Shown here piece after piece: positions 33,021 to 41,204 of a stretch of DNA of 64,000 nucleotides. Each line of letters starts with the position of its first letter. Position 1 is the first letter of the stretch. Under the pieces are notes generated by a model that saw only the letters and a program-made list of their open reading frames with translations, had not been told where the DNA came from and made no database searches. Source of the stretch: Kalmusia sp. IMI 367209 (lineage: Eukaryota > Ascomycota > Dothideomycetes > Pleosporales > Didymosphaeriaceae); the NCBI GenBank assembly GCA_027946365.1, contig JAPEUQ010000018.1, positions 620,001 through 684,000 on the forward strand, in the 5' to 3' direction. The position numbers were made by a program, and so were the translations under genes.

Positions 33021-34074
33021 TTAATCAGTTTTAAGTTTCTTCGCACGCATGCCTTCACTCAACACCGTAACTACGTCCTCCACTGTTTTGCCTCTTACTC
33101 TCGCCCCAGGTTGCTCCTTTCCGAGTTCCGTATCTTCTGCAACGACTCTATAAACCTCCGCAACACCTTGAAATCTGACAGACTATTAAAATCATACAAG
33201 CTTACTAATAGTAGAAACTTACAGTGTTCTGTCGAAGCCACCCGATTCCGCCATTGTGTCCGCAATTTCAAACATTTCGTGAACCCATCGATAGGCTTTT
33301 GGTGGCATGCTAATCAGACCGCTCTCGGCCAATTTTAGTGTCGACGGACTATACCTTTCTAGATACGAGCGGAGCTCATACATAACACCAAGTTCGTGTG
33401 CGGTTGTAAAGGATTCAATAGCTAAGGCATAGAAGCCCTTAGTTGTAACGGCGTAGCACATCTTCAATCCGGTTGCAGCGCCAATGGGCTTATCTAGATG
33501 GTGCATATTGAGCACCTTCGACAGCTCTGCATCAGGAAGTGGATCTGATCCTGACACTATAAGCGCAGGGCAGTGCCAATTAGGCTTTCCTTCAGAGTCG
33601 CCTTTGTCGTACGGTACACCACCTATGATGCCGCCGTCGATTAACGTGATGTTGGGGTTGGAGGCAAATAGCTCTTCTGTCTTCATTGCAGAAGCCGGTG
33701 ATATTGAATTTAGGTCCACATAATATAATGGTTGACTACGGGCACCATGTTCCACTGGCGTAGCACTTAGGATTCGTTGCGCGGTCTTCGAAGCGTCTCG
33801 AGGAGGTACAATTGATAATATGCAAGAACATGTGGATACGAGCTCTTCAATGGAAGGCGATGATCTGATACCTCCATGGCGGGCCCGTTGTTGCGTACTC
33901 TCGCTGTTGTAGCTGAATTAGTCTAGATGTTTTCGTAGGTGCCAATCTTGCTAACCTTCTGTCTGCGGCAAATGTAAACACATGATATCCATGCGCTATG
34001 AGCACCCGAGCGATCCCTAGGCCCATATCTCCGATGCTCACTATTCCAACAATTTGGAACTTTGTGACAGCCAT
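33021..34074 (-). CDS. 6-phosphogluconate dehydrogenase-type NAD(P)-binding oxidoreductase (DUF1932)
   Basis: Three exons: 34074-33956, 33903-33223 and 33174-33021; introns of 52 and 48 bp (GTTAGC..CAACAG and GTAAGT..GTCAG), 317 aa. Exon 1 carries the Rossmann segment VGIVSIGDMGLGIARVLIAHGY. The join gives AADRSESTQQRARHGG then SIEELVSTCSYILSIVPP. LYYVDLNSISPASA and LIDGGIIGGVPY are the conserved substrate-binding blocks of the beta-hydroxyacid dehydrogenase family, and GAATGLKMCYAVTTKG contains the catalytic Lys (GxxxxxKMxxN-like). The C-terminal half matches the DUF1932 type. Exon 3 restores FQGVAEVYRVVAEDTELG and ends KKLKTD. Likely oxidises a hydroxy acid; exact substrate unknown. Confidence 0.85.
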
Positions 34075-34469
34075 TTTCGACTATGCCTTTTCGGGATATT
34101 CTCTTCCGAGGCTGCAATCAATAAGATAACTGAGATTACTTGATAATCATCTACGTTGATTGTTTTCATTGCAGCAAACAAGCATTGACACTATTGTACG
34201 ATGCTCTTTGGTCCATATTCAGGTATAACTGAACAACGGAGACACTGTGTCCGAGGACCCACATTTCCCCGCAGTTCGGTGTCCGCCTTAGGATGTCGGG
34301 ATAACAACCCCAGTCGTTCATGTCGGTGCCTTGACAACCGATGCAATCCTGATGCATTCGAACAAAATACTGCAGATACCGAGATAGATTCCAATGGCAG
34401 GGCTCGATATTTGCTCTGGTTAATGTTCACCTGGCGTTTTGCTAGCAGAATTTACAGTCCTAGACAAGC
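34075..34469. promoter_or_regulatory. divergent promoter, dehydrogenase / carrier
   Basis: 395 bp between divergent genes. Frames seen here (34166-34482) are not conserved. Confidence 0.4.
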
Positions 34470-35591
34470 ATGTCACGTGTAGTGGAGAGCAATGCATCGG
34501 CATCAATCAACCCCACTCAGCGTTCTCAAAAAAACGCAAGCGCTTTCAAATCCATTTTGGCTGGTGGTACTGCTGGTACCGTCGAGATTGGTCGGTTAAA
34601 TACCCGCGCTCATCGAATCGCAACACATGCTGACCCTCCTAGCGATAACATATCCTGCAGAATGTATGCTTGCTCGTATTCCGGCCCGAATTCGTCTAAC
34701 ACAATGCGAAAGTTGCAAAAACTCGATCTCAGCTCAACCAAAGACTGTCCCAGGGTCAGAAGCTGCCATGGCCCCCATTCGGGGCACAGTGGTATGCAGG
34801 TTGTACAACTATGATAATTGGTAATTCGATCAAAGCTAGCATTCGCACGTACGAAGCCACAAAGGCACAACCAAGGTTCTAAAGAGGAGTTGAAGGTTTC
34901 TTAGCCTTTGATCAATTCAAAGCTTTGCTGCAAGATGCAGATGAAGGGTTTTCTGGACCAAAGACCATACTCGCAGGCTTTGGTGCAGGAGCATTAGAGT
35001 CACTCCTTGCTGTCACACCATTTGAGAGCATTAAGACTACACTGTGAGTACCTCTACCTAATTCTGTAAGCTTCCTAAACTGTTTTAGCATCGATGACCG
35101 TAAATCTACGAGACCACGATTGCGCGGCTTCATACATGCCCTACCGATCATGACAAGGGAGCGAGGGATAATAGGGTTCTTCCAAGGCCTCGTACCCACT
35201 ACCGCACGACAATCCGCCAATAGTGCCATTCGCTTTAGTTCATACAGCTTCCTTAAGAACATGGTTGAGACACATATATCCTCTGGTGAGGTACTCAACG
35301 CCGCGACGACGTTTGCACTAGGAGGTGCAGCTGGGATCATCACGGTATATTCTACGCAGCCCCTTGACACGATTAAAACAAGAATGCAAAGCATTCAAGC
35401 AAGAAGCCTATATAGGAATAGTTCTTCACTGCGCAAGTATGATCGTGAGAGAAGAAGGTTTCATAACGCTCTGGAGCGGTGCCGTTCCAAGGCTGGGAAG
35501 ATTGATTTGTAGCGGGGGTATTGTATTCACTATGTATGAGAAGAGCATGTTGTTTCTCAATAGAATAGATCCGGATAGAAAGATGATGTAA
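34470..35591 (+). CDS. mitochondrial tricarboxylate (citrate) carrier-like protein, frameshifted
   Basis: Mitochondrial carrier of the citrate transport protein type (inner membrane, exchanges citrate/cis-aconitate-like acids). Proposed exons: 34470-34590, 34643-34663 (21-bp micro-exon), 34713-34844, 34896-35043 and 35089 to the end. They restore AGGTAGTVEI-AITYPAE-FAKTRSQL (first P-x-E-x-x-K-x-R signature), then FGAQWYAGCTTMIIGNSIKASI, RFLAFDQF, TPFESIKTTL-IDDRK (second) and QPLDTIKTRMQ (third). The intron after KASI is GC-AG (34845-34895). Near 35417-35425 (RNS to HCASMIVREEGF) one extra base breaks the frame; it resumes through SGAVPRLGRL to the stop at 35591. About 300 aa if corrected. 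Either a decayed paralogue or an assembly error. Confidence 0.78.
34845..34895 (+). other. probable GC-AG intron in carrier gene
   Basis: 51 bp, starts GCACGT, ends TTGAAG, with TCTAAAG branch-like sequence. It gives CGT (Arg) at the junction and the family block IRFLAFDQF. The only in-frame GT donor nearby would need a 36-bp intron and inserts non-conserved residues. Confidence 0.6.
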
Positions 35592-36252
35592 AAGGAGATA
35601 GACCAATGAAACGCATCTTTTTGTAAATCCATGTCAGAGGATCGGAGACTAGAGCAGCATATATTGTGAGATTTGGAGAGGACTAGACCGAATTTATCTC
35701 TGAATTCATTATCTCGTATTCTCAAGTCATATGAATAGTCAGTTCGATATAGTGAAGGTCGTGGGTCATCTGCACAATCATAGGATTGGAGTAGAAGCCT
35801 TTGCTGCATCCTCCTGCAACATAAGCATAGTTGCTCTGACCAATGCTGATTCTTCGCTTGCTTTCATAGGACTAGGCGTAGTGTAACTTAAAATTGCCAG
35901 TCCATACAAAGGCTGTCGATTAAGTGTCGATCGTCGCACAATGCGGGGTAGTCCAGTCGGACACTTTGAGCCCGACAAGGCAAGTTTGGTGTCTTCCTGC
36001 GAGCGCCACGTGCACGGAGAGTACTGTCCTTGAATAAGTTGAGATGGTTGCTTGGGAAAGCGTCTTAACCCCAAGAACCCACAACTCGTGAATCCGGGGT
36101 AGGTGGTTCCTGCGCCAAGGTGATTTTTGGTAATTCAGCAAGATCGGATCTTGATAGCCAGAGTAGCTATATGACCTCGAAACGATCAAACACACTTCGC
36201 TATTACAATTTGCCCATCAGAATCTCTGATAGAAACTCTCTCGTTATTGGCC
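35592..36252. other. intergenic / promoter of Dal5-type permease
   Basis: 661 bp, no gene seen. A CACGTG hexamer lies near 36008, about 245 bp before the permease ATG. Confidence 0.4.
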
Positions 36253-37964
36253 ATGGCATCGCCGACGCGACAACACGCTATCAATCCAACGATTGACAAG
36301 AATGAGGCAAGCTACGTTGAGGATCTCGAATTGAAAGAGGCCGTCAACGAGGCTTCGAACGATGTCGTAGCCATCTACAATTCTTACTCGCCCGAGTTCT
36401 CTACAGAAGTCGAAAAGAAACTTCTGCGGCTCATAGGTAAGTTTCGGGTTGTGAAGAAAATTCTTACGTACGCTCACGAGTACCAGACTTAAGGATCATG
36501 CCACTTGTCGTTATCATCTACATTTTCAGTTATCTAGATCGCAACAGTGTGAGTTCATTGGATACACTGGAGAGTATTGCCAGGCTGATGAATGAATAGA
36601 TCACTCAAGCTCGTCTATACGGCCTTGAGAAAGACACGCGTGTCAGCGGAGCCGTATATAACACGGCAATCGCCCTCTTCTCTGTCGGATATGTTATCAT
36701 GCAACTACCTTCGACAGTGTTAATGACGAAGCTACGCCCATCAATATTTCTAGTATGTTTGCGAACTATTCAGTCGTTGAAAAAAAAGGCTGATTTTCTA
36801 TAGCCCCTGACCATGGTCGTTTGGGCGATCGTCAGTGGTGCTACAGCAGCCACACACAACGCGGCCGGTCTTCTTGTCCTCCGTTTTGTCCTCGGTCTCG
36901 TCGAAGCTCCCTTCTATCCTGGCGCCGTGTACTTTCTCTCTTGTTGGTACACCAAGAAAGAGCTTGGAAAGAGAATGGCCCTGCTCATTTGTGGTCTGCT
37001 GCTCTCGAACGCTTTTGCCGGCCTCATATCCGCTGGCATACTTGATGGTATGATTAGCATTGGCAGTCTGGCCTCTTGGCGGTGGTTATTCATACTTGAG
37101 GGTATTGCGACTATGATCATTGCATTTGTCGCAATGTTTCTCTTGCCCGATTATCCTGGTACGACAAAATGGCTCACTGAGGAGCAACGCATCGTTGCAC
37201 AAGGAAGACTAGCCAAAGATGCAGGCAGCGAGGAGACTGTCGATGAGAAGGTATCTATCATGACTGGTATCAATTGGGCACTCAAAGACTATCGTACCTG
37301 GCTGTTTGCTGGTCTACAAATGTCCGCCTCAGCTTCGATTTCCTACTCACACTACTTCCCGACACTGGTCAAATCGCTCGGCTTTACCAGCAACACTAGG
37401 TCGCTTTTGCTGACCTCGCCGCCATATATCTTTGCCTTTTTCTGGTCCTTGAGTCTGGCCTCTTATGCCGACAAAAAGTTGGTGCGTTCATCGCCTGTGA
37501 TGGTATCGATGATCATGTGCATAATTGGCGCTGTCTTACTCATGGCACTTCCAGTCGTCCAAAAGTGGCCTCGCTACGCGATCACTTTCCTTGTCGCAGC
37601 CGGATCATTTGGAGTATATTCAACGACTTACACATGGTTGTCCTCTACTATCATCCGTCCTCCGATCAAGCGGGCGGCTGCCATTGGCATCGCCAATTCG
37701 ATTTCAAACACGGCAGCTTTATTCGCTAGCTACTTCTGGCTCGATAAGTATTCGCCTTCCTTCCGGGAGTCATGGGGTTGCTCACTTGCATTTATGGCTC
37801 TGGGGCTTGTCATTACCTGGATGCTGAGAGTGTCATTGAAGAGAGGTAATCGTAGGTTTGAGGAGCTTGCTGCTCAGGTCGATGTCCGCGACCCCACTGC
37901 TCTCAATAGGCTCGACGAAGAGTCAATACGTGCTGTGACTAAAGGGTTCAGGTTTATCACCTAA
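36253..37964 (+). CDS. MFS transporter, anion:cation symporter family (Dal5/allantoate permease-like)
   Basis: Four exons: 36253-36436, 36487-36548, 36600-36752 and 36804-37964; introns of 50-51 bp, all GT-AG, 519 aa. The joins restore LLRLIDLRIMPLVVIIYIFSYLDRNSITQARLYG, the hallmark start (D-x-R-hydrophobic-P..YxxxxLDRxN) of the anion:cation symporter family. Twelve TM segments; KRMALLICG and the FLLPDYPGTTKWLTEEQR central loop follow, with GVYSTTYTWLSSTI in the C-half. This family carries organic anions such as allantoate, nicotinate, pantothenate, phthalate or tartrate. It directly precedes the LigI-like gene in the same orientation, so it may import that pathway's carboxylate (inference). 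Confidence 0.9.
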
Positions 37965-38524
37965 GTTCACTTACTGTTTGTATAGAGAGTACCCAGATTC
38001 TGGTTCTTTTGCTGATTAATTAAGCTGTAAAGATGACGAGAATCAAATGAATTCATTGCGTAAACATCGACACAAATATTCCGTGCATAATAGTGTTTGT
38101 AGGCTATACATTAGGCTCAATTATCATGAAGGAGCCTAGCAAGCTATCAGTTTTTTTTTAATGATATAAAAATCATGGTCAATTCTGTACTGAAGTTGAG
38201 CGTTGAACACCCCCACCTTGATGATAGGACCACGTTTACTTTCGAAGACGCGTTCGGTTTGGATTTTCTAGCAAAATACTCAACAAACGGGGAAAGAGGA
38301 TTGCGACGGAGGATCAACTGCCGAGCAGCCGTCTTCGGAGTGTGACGCCCGACGCGAAAATCTTGGCATAATACAGCACTAGAATTCTCGGGTATCGGCA
38401 GGTAGGAATGTACTAATAGGATCATCATGCTTGCATACACTGCACTCCAACCCAATGATCATCAAAAATCCGAAACTTCCTTGATGTATTAACGATAACG
38501 ATAGAATCGACCCCAATTCGAAAT
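37965..38524. other. intergenic, permease to LigI-like gene
   Basis: 560 bp; no gene. T-run near 38152-38159. Presumed 3' UTR and promoter. Confidence 0.4.
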
Positions 38525-39427
38525 ATGTCCACCCAGCAATTCAAACCGGACGCTGACTGGCTTCACTGGCATCAAAAACCCTCGAAACCTTCATACAAGC
38601 CTCCTCCCGGCGCCGTGGACGCTCATTGCCACGTCTTTGGTCCAGGATCTGAATTTCCCTACGCTCCTGAGCGCAAATATACGCCCTGCGACGCCTCAAA
38701 AGACCAACTTCGCTCCCTGCGAGACTACCTAGGATTTTCGCGCAACGTTGTCGTTCAAGCGACGTGCCATGGTGCCGATAACAGCGCGCTAGTTGACTGT
38801 CTGCTCCACTCAGGTGGCAAAGCTCGTGGTGTAGCTACCGTCACGCCCAACATAATTGATGCAGAATTAAAGGCTTTGCACGAGGCTGGTGTCAGAGGCG
38901 TGAGGTTTAATTATGTCAAGCGATTAGTCGATCCGAAATCTGATGACTACTACCGTGGAATAATTCAAAAGATCGTGAAGTTTGGATGGCACGTAGTCAT
39001 CTATTTTGAGGCTGCAGATTTGGCTGAAAAATTTGATTTCTTCGCTTCGCTACCCTGCACTGTAGTCGTCGACCACATGGGCAGACCGGACACTAAGAAA
39101 ACGCCCGACGGACAAGAGTTTGCTGAGTTCCTGGCGTTCATGGAGAAAGAGAATGTGTGGTGCAAAGTCACATGTCCGGATCGATTGAGTAAGAGTGGAC
39201 CACCGAATTACGATGACTTCGTGCCATTTGCGAAGAAACTGGTTGAGAACTTTCCAGACAGAGTCCTTTGGGGTACAGATTGGCCACATCCAAATCTAAA
39301 AAGCCATGTACCAGATGATGGAAAGTTGGTGGATGTGATTCCAAGGATTGCGGTGACTGATGAATTGCAGCGGAAGTTGCTTATCGAGAATCCGATGCGG
39401 TTATATTGGCCGGAGGAGCGTGCATGA
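38525..39427 (+). CDS. 2-pyrone-4,6-dicarboxylate hydrolase (LigI)-like amidohydrolase
   Basis: 300-residue intronless TIM-barrel hydrolase strongly resembling bacterial LigI, which opens the lactone 2-pyrone-4,6-dicarboxylate (PDC) to 4-oxalomesaconate in protocatechuate 4,5-cleavage. Shared blocks: PPPGAVDAHCHVFGP (H34, H36), FSRNVVVQATCHG, GVRFNYVKRLVD (R127, R133), GWHVVIYFEA, VVDHMGRPD (H184, R187), TCPDRLSKSGPP (R220) and LWGTDWPHPN (D252). It ends ENPMRLYWPEE, as LigI does. As I recall the LigI structure, these are its catalytic His/Asp residues and the arginines that grip the two carboxylates; all are present at matching offsets. Cytosolic. Downstream of the Dal5-type permease. Confidence is high for family, moderate for the exact substrate. 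Confidence 0.88.
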   Translation: MSTQQFKPDADWLHWHQKPSKPSYKPPPGAVDAHCHVFGPGSEFPYAPERKYTPCDASKDQLRSLRDYLGFSRNVVVQATCHGADNSALVDCLLHSGGKARGVATVTPNIIDAELKALHEAGVRGVRFNYVKRLVDPKSDDYYRGIIQKIVKFGWHVVIYFEAADLAEKFDFFASLPCTVVVDHMGRPDTKKTPDGQEFAEFLAFMEKENVWCKVTCPDRLSKSGPPNYDDFVPFAKKLVENFPDRVLWGTDWPHPNLKSHVPDDGKLVDVIPRIAVTDELQRKLLIENPMRLYWPEERA

Positions 39428-40071
39428 GTGGTGCATGGGAACAGAACGTGGGATACTTTGCTGAAGTTTAGGCTTCGCACGTCAATAAGCAAGGTTGACT
39501 GCTTCACAACTCTCGCAGAACTCGCGAACTATGCCGGAATGAGTCGACTTGCGCTATGCGCCTGCACTACCTAGGTAAGCAGCTCGCCATACTCGGATAT
39601 CGGCAAGCCAAGATTTGCAACGTGGCTGTGCCCTCGGGTTCTAGCACACATGTTGACCCACCAAATATGCCCTGATATTTTCTACGCATCACAATGGCAT
39701 GTTTATCATCTTGGCATCTGACGGGCGGGCGCATCTCTTTGCCCGTAAAAAGTTGTATCTATGGATCGGTACATACCTTTCATGGTACTATCTTACTGCA
39801 ATGTGCTATGTAGTATATGACGTATATAAGCCGCTATTAACTTTAGACGCCTTTGTTCACCATTTTGTCTTCGGCTACTTTCTTTTTGTCGAACTGCTCT
39901 CTTATTTCTTCCTATGAACTACACATTCTAGGCTACACGCTATCTGGCCCCTGCAACACTTGATACTATCATGGGTATTTATAGGCCCCAATAGTTGAGC
40001 GCCCTACCTAATCGAGTGGCGTAGACCAAGTAGCCCAACCAGCTATACCTCGGGACGGTCGCATTCACGGC
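39428..40071. other. intergenic
   Basis: 644 bp. A 72-residue hydrophobic frame (39699-39917) has no family features and is not called. If the small protein downstream has a leader exon, it should lie here; none was recognised. Confidence 0.35.
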
Positions 40072-40394
40072 ATGTCAAATGACTATTCTTATTCCGGTCG
40101 CTTATATGCCACTGGATACTGCGTCAATCTCTACAACGGGGGGAAATACTGGAGTAGCTTTCGAACCAGATACGAAATGCAAATTCTTCAGGTAATATTT
40201 TCTAGTTTTCACTATTAGGAAAGAACCGTACTAACATATTCAGAGATCTAAATTGCAAGAATGAAATTGATATCAGTGCACCTTCTGATGGAAGCGGTAT
40301 AGGTACTGTGATTTTTGTGCAGGATAGCATTCCAGAGGGTGAGACGACAACTCTTCCCGAGACCTTTTACTCGTACACGTGCTGGCACGAGTAG
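40072..40394 (+). pseudogene. small Cys-containing protein, probable remnant with one frameshift
   Basis: Two exons 40072-40191 and 40244-40394 around a typical 52-bp intron (GTAATA..ATTCAG with a perfect ACTAAC branch site). Exon 2 reads DLNCKNEIDISAPSDGSG, then VIFVQDSIPEGETTTLPE and FYSYTCWHE. Exon 1 reads ATGYCVNLYNGGKYWSSF in one frame and EPDTKCKFFR in the next, so one extra base near 40161-40163 splits it. Together this looks like the C-terminal 90 residues of a small Cys-containing, possibly secreted, protein. No signal peptide is present from ATG 40072; an upstream exon may be lost or unrecognised. Family not recognised. Low certainty apart from the intron. Confidence 0.4.
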
Positions 40395-41204
40395 TAAACA
40401 AGTTATGGGTAGAACTGAAGGGGAAGTATACTCCAAAGATACTTGAGAAGATTTATACTTACTACGCCCCGTTTTGCGTACTGGAATTGAGTACAAACCC
40501 AATCTTCTTTTTGCGATGCTCCCGTCAAGAGCCGTGTTCTGTATGTATTTTAGGGTAGTGTAAGAATGAAGATTAAATGATGAGATACAGCTAATAAGTT
40601 TTCGATGAAGAGTACATGAGATATGATGTATGTCTATGAATAGCTTTTCGGCTTTTTGGACAGTATCCTACCATGCATTCATGACGCGATTGCAACGAGC
40701 ACTGACCAAATAGTAACGCGCGAACGAAGCACTCACGTGAGCGCATCGATCTACATCCTTACTTTAATCCTTCATCACGCGCCGTGCTCTTAGGGAGGCA
40801 GCAGTCGTCGGTACAACTAGATCATGCAACTCTAAGGGGTACATTCTTAACTCATCACCCGCCCCGTATCGCAAGACGTCGTTGAGCCACCTCTAGTCAG
40901 ACGTGTCGAAGACACCCGATAAGAGTCGGTTCTTAATGTTCTACAGATGCGGATGAAGAGCCGCATTTGGACCAAGTACATCGAGGCAACTTCACTGATG
41001 AGATAAGCCTCACATATTAAAAGCACCAGGAAGTCCCTTTGAAATATCTTGGGGTTGCGATTCGCGTCATTATCATCACACCATCACATCTAGCACCTAG
41101 GTAAGATTGGCATATCGTGCATTATGAAATGAGAACCGTCTAACTATGAAATCATACAATATAATCACATCTAACCAAGCCAGTCCAATGTACTAGAGCC
41201 ACCT
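40395..41204. other. intergenic with TCACGTGA site
   Basis: 810 bp 3' of the PKS. Holds a TCACGTGA site at 40733-40740 (in the 10-bp palindrome CTCACGTGAG). No gene seen. Confidence 0.4.

Noticed and set aside
34849..34884. 36-bp GT-AG intron in the carrier gene
   Set aside because: Too short compared with all other introns here and adds non-conserved residues; the 51-bp GC-AG alternative restores the family block exactly.
38525..39427. firm claim of horizontal transfer for the LigI-like gene
   Set aside because: Similarity and lack of introns are suggestive only; several neighbours are also intronless and no phylogeny could be run.
39699..39917. 72-residue hydrophobic frame
   Set aside because: No conserved motif, no splice support and AT-rich intergenic composition; aromatic-rich low-complexity.
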